Positions 6,376 to 13,563 of a DNA stretch of 28,320 nucleotides are shown here, piece by piece. Each line of letters begins with the position of its first letter. Position 1 is the first letter of the stretch. This DNA comes from a virus. A program made the translations under genes and the position numbers. The stretch is from positions 1 to 28,320 of the IMG/VR virus record IMGVR_UViG_3300033146_002361. One strand, written 5' to 3'. The notes under the pieces are model-generated. The model made no database searches. It was not told the origin of the DNA and saw nothing but the letters and a program-made list of their open reading frames with translations.

Positions 6376-6792
6376 TTATGCTACCAGCTCCAATACCTTA
6401 ACCTTTTCAACCTCAACCAGCTCGCCATTCTTAACAATCCAGAATCCACGCTCAGTCCGGCGGCTGCTTTCTTTGCAGCTCCACTCGTACACCGTTCCCT
6501 CGGTCAGCTTAACGGCAACCTCGATCTCACGGTAGGTGTTCCCAGTGGTGGTAACGTCGCTCTTGGCTAAGAACTTACGCTCCAGACCATAACGACCGCC
6601 CGTGCCAGTGATCTCAGCAACCCAGGCTTTGCCGCTGTGCGCGTACATCTCGACGACTCTGTAGCCGGTCTTGCGGCTTGCTGCCCACGCCATTTCCAAA
6701 CAGACGCTCATCAGGACTTCGCTCAGGGGGCAGTTCATCTCGGCGGCGGCGGCTTTACGGATTTCCCAGGCTTTGCTCATAATGGTGTTCAT
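6376..6792 (-). CDS. Hypothetical protein, first gene after promoter copy 2
   Basis: A 138-residue protein whose SD and ATG lie at the end of the second copy of the 115-bp repeat. The N-terminal third is helical (MSKAWEIRKAAAAEMNCPL). The middle and C-terminal parts are beta-rich, with aromatic and charged residues (KAWVAEITGTGGRYGLERKF, GTVYEWSCKE) and a Lys/Glu/Val-rich end. It resembles small proteins often found in phage genomes whose role is unknown, and I cannot name a family. An ATG four codons further in is a possible second start. Confidence 0.65.
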   Translation of the reverse strand: MNTIMSKAWEIRKAAAAEMNCPLSEVLMSVCLEMAWAASRKTGYRVVEMYAHSGKAWVAEITGTGGRYGLERKFLAKSDVTTTGNTYREIEVAVKLTEGTVYEWSCKESSRRTERGFWIVKNGELVEVEKVKVLELVA

Positions 6793-6903
6793 CTCGGTCT
6801 CCTTGTGGGCTTGGGGTTTTCCCCCCTCAACAACTCCGTCAATATAGACTCTTTAACGGGTATTGTCAACCCTTAATTTTAACTTTTCTTGGATTTTCTT
6901 AGC
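6789..6903. repeat. 115-bp perfect direct repeat, copy 2 (promoter, leader, SD)
   Basis: Identical to 2248-2362. It carries the same promoter, leader hairpin, SD and first codon, here feeding the gene at 6376-6792. The copies start 4541 bp apart in the same orientation, so homologous recombination between them would remove the block from 6792 to 2252 while keeping one working promoter. Confidence 0.95.
6841..6869 (-). promoter_or_regulatory. Sigma70-type promoter, copy 2
   Basis: TTGACA (6869-6864) and TATATT (6846-6841) on the minus strand have a 17-bp spacer and an AT-rich upstream tract, exactly as in copy 1. It lies just after the terminator-like hairpin at 6998-7026, which would insulate it from late transcription. 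It should drive the genes from 6792 down to 2371. Confidence 0.85.
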
Positions 6904-6997
6904 ATTGCTCAAAACCACTGCCCGCATAAATAACCGTGCAGCGAGCATCTTATTTTATGCTGTAGGCAACGGGTTTGATGCTGCCCGTATAAACCAC
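6904..6997. other. Non-coding spacer with short repeats and dyads
   Basis: No convincing gene is present on either strand. The 13-base motif CTGCCCG(C/T)ATAAA occurs twice on the plus strand (6918-6930 and 6981-6993), 63 bp apart. Between them AGCAT (6944-6948) and ATGCT (6957-6961) could form a small hairpin. The spacer lies between the lysis block and promoter copy 2, so it may hold regulator sites or a short RNA, but neither is shown by the sequence. Confidence 0.4.
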
Positions 6998-7026
6998 AAA
7001 ACACCCTCCGCAGTGGAAGGTGTTTT
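6998..7026 (-). terminator. Terminator-like hairpin after the lysis block
   Basis: On the minus strand AAAACACCTTCC and GGAGGGTGTTTT pair over twelve positions (one G-U) around the loop ACTGC. The 3' arm ends in TTTT followed by GTGGTTT. It lies 15 bp after the stop of the last lysis gene and before promoter copy 2, the expected place for an end to late transcription. The arms have A-tracts and T-tracts on both sides, so it could also work on the plus strand. Confidence 0.7.
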
Positions 7027-7040
7027 GTCTTGGTGGTTTT

Positions 7041-7340
7041 CTATGGCTGCCAGAAGGTGATTATCAAATTAACTACCCCCGTGGCAATAGCACCCCAGAA
7101 TAACCATTTTTCTTTGCTCCGTTTTTCCAGCGTAGTAGTTAGTTCCTTGCGCTCAATCTGTGCCATAGCACTGTCCTTCACCAGAGTCCTGGTGTTGGCT
7201 TCAATGGTGGCAAGCCGACCGGCGCAGGATACCACCTGCTTGCTGTGGGTGGTACGTACTTGCTCGACATCGTCCTCAATCCGCTCCACCCGCCTAAGTG
7301 CCTGGGTAGCTCTCTCCCGTGCAGTTCCATTTTCAGTCAT
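7041..7340 (-). CDS. XhlA-like coiled-coil membrane protein (lysis accessory)
   Basis: I start at the ATG at 7340 (GGGGGAG six bases upstream). A TTG six bases earlier lies against the SD. The 99-residue product has a long charged helix with heptad-like pattern (ALRRVERIEDDVEQVRTTH and onward to about residue 75) and one C-terminal membrane segment (about 77-97, LFWGAIATGVVNLIITF). This layout matches hemolysin XhlA-type proteins, which sit beside holin and amidase genes and support lysis. Here it directly follows a holin candidate and an amidase, which strengthens the call. Confidence 0.75.
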   Translation of the reverse strand: MTENGTARERATQALRRVERIEDDVEQVRTTHSKQVVSCAGRLATIEANTRTLVKDSAMAQIERKELTTTLEKRSKEKWLFWGAIATGVVNLIITFWQP

Positions 7341-7342
7341 AA

Positions 7343-7534
7343 TCAACTCCCCCAGAGGAACCGGAAGGCTCCAAACCGATAAAGGGTTAATGCTGCACCG
7401 ACCACGACAAGGACAATGATTGCACAGATGTACATTTTCCTGTTGCCCGTCTTCTGCTTAATAGCCAGCACGAACACGCCGGTGATGATAGCCCCGACAG
7501 CGATTATCAGGGTGAGGTAGAGTTGGTGGGACAT
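7343..7534 (-). CDS. Putative holin, two membrane segments, 63 aa
   Basis: The ATG at 7534 has a strong SD (AACAGGAGGCATT). The longer frame upstream only overlaps the amidase and lacks such a site. Two hydrophobic segments (about residues 5-25 and 34-54) are joined by a positive turn, KQKTGNRK, and the end is short and basic. This is the class II holin layout: a small inner-membrane protein that lets the endolysin reach peptidoglycan. The gene overlaps the amidase 3' end by 28 bp and ends three bases before the XhlA-like start. Holins are poorly conserved, so the call rests on topology and position. Confidence 0.65.
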   Translation of the reverse strand: MSHQLYLTLIIAVGAIITGVFVLAIKQKTGNRKMYICAIIVLVVVGAALTLYRFGAFRFLWGS

Positions 7535-8118
7535 AATGCCTCCTGTTGGATCAAGTGAGTTAATCGTTTCCAGTCGAAGCTCGCACCGGGGTCTGGCTTG
7601 CCCCCATTGACTTCGTTGTGTCCCAGTAGTAGGAATTTGTCGGTGGCGGTGCGGAGCTGTTCTCGCCACCAATTCTTACCCTTGCCGCTCCGGTGTTCGG
7701 GGTCTGCCTCGGCGACGACCAGGTTGTGCTTGGTGGTGTACCAGCTAATCAGCTTTGCCAAGTTCCGGTACTGCTGGTCGCTGAACTCCGGTGCCGTTTC
7801 TCCTGGCAGGCTCTCCAGCTCGAAGCCGATAGACCAGGTGTTAGGGTTGTACTTCCGTCCCCACTTCATTCCAGCGTGGTAAGCCACCCGCCCCACCCGG
7901 CAAAGCTGAGTAATTCGCCCGTCCTTTGCCAAAACATAATGGCAGGAGACTTGGGTGTCGTCAGCAGTCGTCAGCCAGTCCACTGCCCCGTCGAAGCGTC
8001 CGGCTGTGTAGTGGATTATCGCTGCCCGAACGGCACGACGAGTATCCTTGTGAGCGTCCGTAGTTGGCTTGACATAAACATCAAGGCTCGGTGGGCATTC
8101 CGGTTTCCAGACCATCAT
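7507..8118 (-). CDS. N-acetylmuramoyl-L-alanine amidase endolysin (Amidase_2)
   Basis: A 203-residue endolysin expected to cut the amide bond between N-acetylmuramic acid and L-alanine in peptidoglycan. Amidase_2 landmarks appear in order: AAIIHYTAG (His36), VSCHYVLAKDGRITQL (58-72), YHAG (80-83), SIGFELES (Glu100), LLGHNEVNGGKPDPG (His167, Asp176). His36, His167 and Asp176 are the likely zinc ligands. There is no signal peptide and no clear extra cell-wall-binding domain, so a holin would be needed for export. The ATG at 8118 overlaps the upstream stop; a second ATG at 8115 has better spacing from GAGG and may be the true start. Confidence 0.92.
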   Translation of the reverse strand: MMVWKPECPPSLDVYVKPTTDAHKDTRRAVRAAIIHYTAGRFDGAVDWLTTADDTQVSCHYVLAKDGRITQLCRVGRVAYHAGMKWGRKYNPNTWSIGFELESLPGETAPEFSDQQYRNLAKLISWYTTKHNLVVAEADPEHRSGKGKNWWREQLRTATDKFLLLGHNEVNGGKPDPGASFDWKRLTHLIQQEALCPTNSTSP

Positions 8119-8324
8119 TCCTCACTCACTGGGATGTATTCGCCCTTTTCGTGTCCACTGTAAGTTACTAACTCTCGACTTCTCAACATCGTGAGCCAAG
8201 TAGCAGTTTCACCCATAGATATTCCAAGCAGGTCTGCTAACGAGTCTTGCGTTACCCTGCCTGCGTTTACAACGACTTCAAGTACGCTTTTGATCGTTGG
8301 TTCCCATTCCACTTTGCTGCTCAT
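8115..8324 (-). CDS. Small winged-helix-like protein, 69 aa
   Basis: The ATG at 8324 has a strong SD (AAGGAGATAT). A longer frame to 8618 lies over a structural gene and is rich in Cys and Arg, as is typical of shadow frames. The protein reads as a compact winged helix: a helix (IKSVLEVVVNAGRVT), a helix-turn-helix (QDSLADLLGISMGETATWLTML), then a wing-like strand (LVTYSGHEKGEYIPV). It probably binds DNA or another protein. It lies directly before the amidase with a 4-bp overlap, so it could tune lysis timing, but this is inference. Confidence 0.65.
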   Translation of the reverse strand: MSSKVEWEPTIKSVLEVVVNAGRVTQDSLADLLGISMGETATWLTMLRSRELVTYSGHEKGEYIPVSEE

Positions 8325-8332
8325 ATATCTCC

Positions 8333-9085
8333 TTAGTTGGCAACCAGGATGTACTCCCAGCGGGCATTGACATCCTGACCGGATGTGGCAGCAACAGCGG
8401 TCATCACCACATCTGTTTTTTCTGGCACTGAGAATGGGCAAGCAAACATCTCCGCTCCGCCATTTTGATACCGTCCGGTAACCTGTTTGGCAGAGAATGC
8501 CCCATTTACCAAAGCGTTCCTGTATTTGAACATAACAATAACATCGTCCCGTTTCATGCAGTTTGAAAAAATCTGTGTTACGTACATCGTGTAACCAGCC
8601 GGAACGGTGTACACGCACATCTGGGTCTGTCCGATGGTCGGGAGTATTTTAGCCAGCACGTTTGCCCCACCGTGATTGACTGCGGTTATCGTCCCTACGT
8701 TCGCCCCGCCGACTGCTAGTCCTGTTCCATCCTGTCTTGCGTACATCCGGTGAAGTCTATAAAACTCTTCTGTTTCAAACTTTACCTTGCCTAATAGATT
8801 TATCGTTTGTACTTTGGGGTTAAGGTCTCCATCAAGACCCGTTAGGACAAGGTTCCACGCACCTGTCCCTGGGTTTTCGTCGTCGGCAGAAGAACTGGAT
8901 ATATCAAGGGTAATGGGTGCCAGCAGGAACGGGTAGTTACCCCCGTGATCCCAAATAACCTCTTCTGTTGTTCCCACTGACGTATTTCTGCCGAACTTGT
9001 TGCCGTTGGATTGTCCATCAACCAGCCCACGGGATATATCTAACCCGCTGTGAACTGTTGGGTTAAAGCTGTTTATGATCCCCAT
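8333..9085 (-). CDS. Putative virion structural protein, 250 aa
   Basis: The sequence follows a pattern often seen in phage structural proteins: NKFGRNTSVGTTEEVIWDHGG, then beta strands ending SSSADDENPGTGAWNLVLTGLD, LNPKVQTINL and AGYTMYVTQIFSN. I know this architecture as an all-beta virion-associated protein of unknown detailed role, usually near tail genes. The ATG shares one base with the upstream stop (TAATG) and has GGGGG in front. It lies between tail fibre and lysis genes, which suits a distal tail or adhesion accessory. No catalytic motif is seen. Confidence 0.6.
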   Translation of the reverse strand: MGIINSFNPTVHSGLDISRGLVDGQSNGNKFGRNTSVGTTEEVIWDHGGNYPFLLAPITLDISSSSADDENPGTGAWNLVLTGLDGDLNPKVQTINLLGKVKFETEEFYRLHRMYARQDGTGLAVGGANVGTITAVNHGGANVLAKILPTIGQTQMCVYTVPAGYTMYVTQIFSNCMKRDDVIVMFKYRNALVNGAFSAKQVTGRYQNGGAEMFACPFSVPEKTDVVMTAVAATSGQDVNARWEYILVAN

Positions 9086-9468
9086 TATGCCCCCAGTTCG
9101 TAGAAGACCTTAGCGTGGATCCAAACTTTGGCATCCACCGCATTTAGGTTCTCGATTTCAAAGTAGCAATCCACCCCGCCGAGGGGGAAGATCATAAGCG
9201 TGGACTCTGTGATGGTGTAGCTTTTGATTTCGTGAAAGACCGTACCCTCACACGATGTTAATACCCTAACTACGACGGGGTTGGCATCGTCCTTCGACAC
9301 CTGCACATATCCGGTTGTCGGCCCACAATCCAGAGCCTCCGCAGCCTTTCCTATGGTGCTACTTTTAGCCGTTGTAACCTTTGGTGTTCCACCGGAGTTG
9401 AGCGTATGCCCCGCTGTACCCGAACGGTACAAATCGTAGGGCATAGACTTAGCTAGGTTTCTGTCCAT
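9085..9468 (-). CDS. Hypothetical beta-rich protein, probably structural, 127 aa
   Basis: The ATG at 9468 with SD AAGGAAA is preferred over an upstream ATG at 9513 lying in the previous gene. The protein is all-beta in appearance (GYVQVSKDDANPVVVRVLTS, TESTLMIFPLGGVDCYFEIE, AKVWIHAKVFYEL). It overlaps the upstream membrane-protein gene by 20 bp and runs into the next structural gene as TAATG. The two genes may encode subunits of the same virion part. No family is recognised. Confidence 0.6.
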   Translation of the reverse strand: MDRNLAKSMPYDLYRSGTAGHTLNSGGTPKVTTAKSSTIGKAAEALDCGPTTGYVQVSKDDANPVVVRVLTSCEGTVFHEIKSYTITESTLMIFPLGGVDCYFEIENLNAVDAKVWIHAKVFYELGA

Positions 9469-9670
9469 TTTCCTTTCCCTTCTCCCAGGCGATGCTGCCC
9501 ATAAATATCCCAAAGACTACAGGGAAGACCGGCGTTGCCAGCTGTACGGTGAGTTCCCAGCCGCCGGCGTAGCCAAGAAATACATGGAATGCCACAACAA
9601 TCAAAATGCCCCAAACCTTCCGGCTGGTGAGCTTGATTGCCAGCCGTCTGAGCAAGTCGTGTTTAGCCAT
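9449..9670 (-). CDS. Small membrane protein, two segments, holin-like
   Basis: The ATG at 9670 with GGAGAAGATC upstream is the best start. The frame can be read further up to 9727, but that part has no SD. The 73-residue product has a basic N-terminus (MAKHDLLRRLAIKLTSRK), two hydrophobic stretches (about residues 19-36 and 42-63) and a charged end (WEKGKENGQKPS). This topology suits a holin or antiholin. Another holin candidate sits two kilobases downstream next to the amidase, so the pair could be holin and antiholin, or this one may have a different membrane role. Confidence 0.6.
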   Translation of the reverse strand: MAKHDLLRRLAIKLTSRKVWGILIVVAFHVFLGYAGGWELTVQLATPVFPVVFGIFMGSIAWEKGKENGQKPS

Positions 9671-9848
9671 GATCTTCTCCAATCGTACATCCGAAGATAT
9701 TCTTGTGAACCGTCTGATAAGCGTCAACGTAGTTGTCAGCTAATGACCTCCCTGCGGCGGTTTGCCGTGGAACAGCCCGCTTGTTACGCCAGAAGTTTAC
9801 CAGCTCCTTTAGCATGGCTTTTATCTCTGTTCTTGTTTCCAGTGCCAT
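9663..9848 (-). CDS. Small basic hypothetical protein, 61 aa
   Basis: An ATG with AGGGGAATC supports the start, and the last eight bases overlap the next gene. The protein is helical and basic (TRTEIKAMLKELVNFWRNKR), followed by AGRSLADNYVDAYQTVHKN. There is no membrane segment and no known family. It sits between the fibre-like gene and a small membrane protein. Confidence 0.55.
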   Translation of the reverse strand: MALETRTEIKAMLKELVNFWRNKRAVPRQTAAGRSLADNYVDAYQTVHKNIFGCTIGEDHG

Positions 9849-9855
9849 GATTCCC

Positions 9856-11154
9856 CTAACGTGGTAATACCAGATACCGAAGCGTCAACATGATGTCGCT
9901 CGGCGAAGCAGCGAAAGAGCCTGTCCGGCGACCCTGGATAACCAATCGAGTCGAAGGAGTGATAACCAGCGAACGGTCATTGTCTCCCACTGATGCGTCT
10001 GTGTCAGGGTTGGTCAGCGTGGCTTTCAGATATTCGGTGGAACCGTCTCTTGTGGCACGAATATCGATGGTCTGCCCAGAACCGAAGCCATAATCAGGAT
10101 TGTCAACCCGTGCCGACAATCCAATGATAATCCAGTCTTCGTTCGGCGGTGGAACCAATCCGTAACTGCCGCCGCCGGGTAGAGCCAAGTCAACATACGA
10201 TATGCCACTAGCAATCACCTGGTCAGGACACCAGCTAATCTCCCGGATGGGACGGGTACTGGGTCGCCAGGCGGTGGGATGCTGCCCACGCTCAAGCTGC
10301 CAAGCGTCGGTGAAAATGGAATCACCAACAGACATATCCTCAACCTCAATACCAACATAAACATAGGCTACATCCGAACCCGTAGGCGTAAGCACTGCGT
10401 AATACTTAGCAAAGCACTCTACGACAATATCGGCAAAGTTAACCCAGTTACCGTAAACAGTTCCGTAGGACACACCAGAATTGTTGAAACACTCCATAAA
10501 CGGTCTAACACGGCCAACTACATCATCATCAACAGCCATGCCCCACGAGAAGGTCATCGGCATGTTATGCGTACCAGAAACGCACTCTTTATTAGCAAAA
10601 TTTCTTGCTACCCACCCTGGCTGGTTAAAATATACGACAGTACCAATTTCTGCAATAGCACTCGGTGTACTTATCCGTTCGAGTGCAATACTAAATCGAC
10701 TCGTAATAGCTAACATCCCAGCCGCCGGGTCAAAACCATCCCCAGTGTACATTGACGGGTAATCGCTATATCCGTTGCTCCAATCGTTCATGCCGGGGTC
10801 GAGGAATAGATTCTCTTGACCCATCACGCCAGCGTGTTCACCATATCCATCAAGCCAATTAGTTTCTTTTGAAACTTCCTGCCCCTGCGCTACAACCGTA
10901 GCCTGTTGACGTTCAGACTCCAGCTTCCCAGCCTTCATCTTCAGCCCTGCATTTTCCCCGACCGTCTCCTGGTCAGCGTACCGCTTGTACGCATCGGCGT
11001 TCTTTGCCATTATGCTCTGGTTTCCGACGGGGATAATTCCATCTTCACTCCCGACTCCGCCCACTCCAAATGCTTCCTTCGACATAACAGTTCCTCTCAG
11101 GCATCCAGTTATCAACAATTCAATCAACAATCCAACCAGCATGAGCTTTCTCAT
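9856..11154 (-). CDS. Tail fibre-like / receptor-binding candidate, two possible starts
   Basis: The product is 432 residues from the ATG at 11154, or 409 from an ATG at 11085. Near residue 85 of the long form a helical part (KLESERQQATVVAQGQEVSK) leads into a carbohydrate-binding-type beta sandwich that begins LFLDPGMNDWSNG and ends DSIFTDAWQLERGQHPTAW, a phrase typical of phage fibre modules. A second beta domain, from about 330, ends in LTLRYLVLPR. The first ATG is one base after the upstream stop with GGAG. The second has a better SD (GAGAGGA, seven bases). The extra N-terminus reads like a lipoprotein signal ending LLITGC, odd for a virion fibre. Its place after the Fn3 tail gene suggests host recognition. 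Confidence 0.7.
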   Translation of the reverse strand: MRKLMLVGLLIELLITGCLRGTVMSKEAFGVGGVGSEDGIIPVGNQSIMAKNADAYKRYADQETVGENAGLKMKAGKLESERQQATVVAQGQEVSKETNWLDGYGEHAGVMGQENLFLDPGMNDWSNGYSDYPSMYTGDGFDPAAGMLAITSRFSIALERISTPSAIAEIGTVVYFNQPGWVARNFANKECVSGTHNMPMTFSWGMAVDDDVVGRVRPFMECFNNSGVSYGTVYGNWVNFADIVVECFAKYYAVLTPTGSDVAYVYVGIEVEDMSVGDSIFTDAWQLERGQHPTAWRPSTRPIREISWCPDQVIASGISYVDLALPGGGSYGLVPPPNEDWIIIGLSARVDNPDYGFGSGQTIDIRATRDGSTEYLKATLTNPDTDASVGDNDRSLVITPSTRLVIQGRRTGSFAASPSDIMLTLRYLVLPR

Positions 11155-11155
11155 T

Positions 11156-12919
11156 TTACTCCGCATAAAAGTCCAACATCCACTGTCCAGCCACCGTGAA
11201 CGCTCCACTCGGGCCAGCGTAAACAAACGCTACAATCACCGTATCACCGACATTGATAATCTTAGCCAGGCTATCGCTACGGAGCGAGCCAGAGTCATAC
11301 ACTCCGGCAACATCGTCAATCGGCACTCTGATTTCATCGCCCGCAGGCGGCTCTCCGGCAACCGAGTAAACAATGATACGCTCATTCGCTGGGGTGAACG
11401 TTCCGCTGCCCGAGTACCCGATTGGGGAACTGAGGTTCACTTGCAACGCCCGCAAGCTCATCTTCTTCGTCGCCTTGAAGCGGAACAGCTCAACCGTGTC
11501 AGGGTTCGTGCCTGCACCGATGCTCTCGCTAAATGCCAGCGGCCCCATCCGCTCAAGTATCTTCGGCACGGGCTTACCGGACAAACCAACCCTAATAGCA
11601 TTCACGTCGGCGAGTTGCCCCAACACACGAGGGTCAAGACTAACATCATCATCAACCGCTACGATAACGTTCAGTCGCTTCCGGTCATCAGCGGTGAGAG
11701 TGTCCCGCAAAGTAACGGCATCGCTGTCGGTCAGTTCGTTAGACCACCGCTCAGCCTTATCAACTCCCCTCACCTTAATGTAGATAGTGTCAGGCGAAGC
11801 CTCCACAGACTCCAGCGGAATGCGAAACTGCGGGCTAGGCGAACGCATCACTTTGTCGGCAGCCCAATTCGGCGTGCCTCCAGCCTTCCAGACCATCTCA
11901 TACCGGGTGCAATCAGCGTCTCCAGTGAAACTAACAGCGATACCGTCCTTCCCAGGGGTCAGCACCAGCGATGAAATAACAGGGGCAGCGTCCGAGCCGA
12001 GACCAGTGATAACGTCTCCGGTGTCGCTCCAGGCTCCGTAACCGGAACGGTTCAGACCACGAACTTTCACCCGCACCTCAGAGCCAGCCACAGTTTCAAT
12101 CAACGTAGCCACCTCGTCGGCGGGGACACTCTGAAGTCGGGCTGTGTTTGCAACAACTACGCTGGTTCCACCACTAATGCTTGCGCCGTCAAGCAGCTTC
12201 CACCAAACCTGATATTCGTCGACATCGCCAGTCAGCCCCGTCCAGGACACCTTCACCAAGCCGCCCTTGCTTTCAATAGTCTTGGCTTTACTCGCAGTCA
12301 GGACTCCGGTTACCAGCGTGTCGGCGTAGTCGGCCACCAGTGTTAGTCCACTCACCTTCGCAGGCACCTCCGCTCCAACGCCGCTCTTGTCGTTCGGCTC
12401 CCGCCCAGCTTCAGAGTCAATGCTGTCATCGGTCAGGAAGTACCACGTACCGCCGGACTTATAAGCCTTCATCAGCTTAACGTCTCCAGCTACCAAGTCG
12501 GCTTTAGTGTTGCGGCACAACACTTCGTAGCCCTTCGTTACACGCCTGTCGAAATCCCCTGCATCTCCACCGGGATTGTAACCGTCAATGTCGAGCAGCC
12601 GGACAACCACGTAGTTCATTCCACCAGTGGTGTTAACCAGGGTCAGCGGCGAGAACGAAGCGGTTACCAATGGCTGCCCGTTAACGTCGGCGGCAATCAC
12701 GGCATCCACCGTTACAGTGTCAGTCGCCACAATCAGGTTAACGTCGCCTCCATCGATTATCACAGGGGCACCGTGGAAGTTCACGTGGTGGGCGAGCAGG
12801 TCTGCGTCTACCTGGTCTTGGTGAGACTTCAGGTCGGACGGCAGTATCGGATTCTCGTCGTACTCGCCAACTACCTTCCGGTAGCGGCCATCATACTGTC
12901 CGGGGGTCGGGCCAGGCAT
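11156..12919 (-). CDS. Tail protein with fibronectin type III-like domains
   Basis: A 587-residue protein. The N-terminal part (1-190) is beta-rich and resembles baseplate-attachment regions (LLAHHVNFHGAPVIIDGGDV, MNYVVVRLLDIDGYNPGG). At about 190-300 and 305-405 there are Fn3-like repeats, with VSWTGLTGDVDEYQVWWK and VKVRGLNRSGYGAWSD in the first and YEMVWKAGG and IKVRGVDKAERWSNE in the second. The C-terminal part (430-587) carries beta-sandwich sequence ending GAFTVAGQWMLDFYAE. It likely links baseplate to fibre or binds host surface glycans. The SD is GGGAGGCATA, with a TAATG overlap with the upstream gene. Confidence 0.75.
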   Translation of the reverse strand: MPGPTPGQYDGRYRKVVGEYDENPILPSDLKSHQDQVDADLLAHHVNFHGAPVIIDGGDVNLIVATDTVTVDAVIAADVNGQPLVTASFSPLTLVNTTGGMNYVVVRLLDIDGYNPGGDAGDFDRRVTKGYEVLCRNTKADLVAGDVKLMKAYKSGGTWYFLTDDSIDSEAGREPNDKSGVGAEVPAKVSGLTLVADYADTLVTGVLTASKAKTIESKGGLVKVSWTGLTGDVDEYQVWWKLLDGASISGGTSVVVANTARLQSVPADEVATLIETVAGSEVRVKVRGLNRSGYGAWSDTGDVITGLGSDAAPVISSLVLTPGKDGIAVSFTGDADCTRYEMVWKAGGTPNWAADKVMRSPSPQFRIPLESVEASPDTIYIKVRGVDKAERWSNELTDSDAVTLRDTLTADDRKRLNVIVAVDDDVSLDPRVLGQLADVNAIRVGLSGKPVPKILERMGPLAFSESIGAGTNPDTVELFRFKATKKMSLRALQVNLSSPIGYSGSGTFTPANERIIVYSVAGEPPAGDEIRVPIDDVAGVYDSGSLRSDSLAKIINVGDTVIVAFVYAGPSGAFTVAGQWMLDFYAE

Positions 12920-13560
12920 TATGCCTCCCTTTCTCTATTGTAGCAATCAGATACCCAGCGCAGCACGCCGCCGGAGTCTTCGTAGCAAACAACGATCCGT
13001 GTGTGTGCGAGCTTCCGGGGCCAAAACTCATTACGGAACTCCAGCTTCTTCGCTTCCAGCGCAGCTATCTCCGGGGCGGTCGGGCTTACATTCGCGACAA
13101 TGTAGAGCGTGAACATTTGGAGCATCCCTGCCCACCAGACACCATGAGTAAGCGTCCAGCTCAAACCATCACGCCAGAGCGCAGCATGGTCTCCACCCTC
13201 AATGTAATCCGCCGGAGCGTAACCCATAATCGACTCAAAGATGTCAAGCATCGCCTGAACCGTTGGCCCTGCGAGCATCGCCCGGAAAGCAGCAAGAACC
13301 CGAACACGGTAAACCGAGTCGGATTCTGCGGTAGCGCGAGGGGTTTCCAGCAACTCTCCCCAGCGGTCGAGGTCGTCTCCGGTCGCCCGCTCCGGTGTGG
13401 AGGCTTCGTCAACTTCGTCAACCTGCCCGATGAAGTCGAGGATCTGCGCGCGCAGGGCAATGTACAGCCCGCGCAGGTATTCGCCGGCACGACCAAAGAT
13501 AGTCCCCTGGCTTAACTCGTGGAACCACTCGTTTAGGTATTTTCGTAGCCTGACGCTCAT
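12919..13560 (-). CDS. Putative distal baseplate protein (position of Mu gp48 / P2 gpI)
   Basis: A 213-residue protein. It has a helical N-terminus (RLRKYLNEWFHELSQG), then a segment typical of proteins that follow baseplate J (ATGDDLDRWGELLETPR, YRVRVLAAFRAML, VQAMLDIFESIMGY), then a region rich in Trp and hydrophobic residues (LWRDGLSWTLTHGVWWAGM). In Mu- and P2-like phages the gene after J encodes a baseplate component where the fibres attach. That role is inferred from order plus this pattern. The ATG has a weak SD and starts three bases after the J-like stop, so coupling is likely. Confidence 0.6.
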   Translation of the reverse strand: MSVRLRKYLNEWFHELSQGTIFGRAGEYLRGLYIALRAQILDFIGQVDEVDEASTPERATGDDLDRWGELLETPRATAESDSVYRVRVLAAFRAMLAGPTVQAMLDIFESIMGYAPADYIEGGDHAALWRDGLSWTLTHGVWWAGMLQMFTLYIVANVSPTAPEIAALEAKKLEFRNEFWPRKLAHTRIVVCYEDSGGVLRWVSDCYNREREA

Positions 13561-13563
13561 TGT

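Noticed and set aside
8325-8618. N-terminal extension of the winged-helix protein on the minus strand
   Set aside because: The extension lies within the 250-residue structural gene, is rich in Cys and Arg, and the ATG at 8324 has a strong SD. The short form is preferred.
10985-11974. Long plus-strand open frame of 329 codons
   Set aside because: It lies antisense to the Fn3 tail gene and the fibre gene, has no SD, and its product is rich in Arg, His and Ser without family features. It is a shadow of the minus-strand genes.
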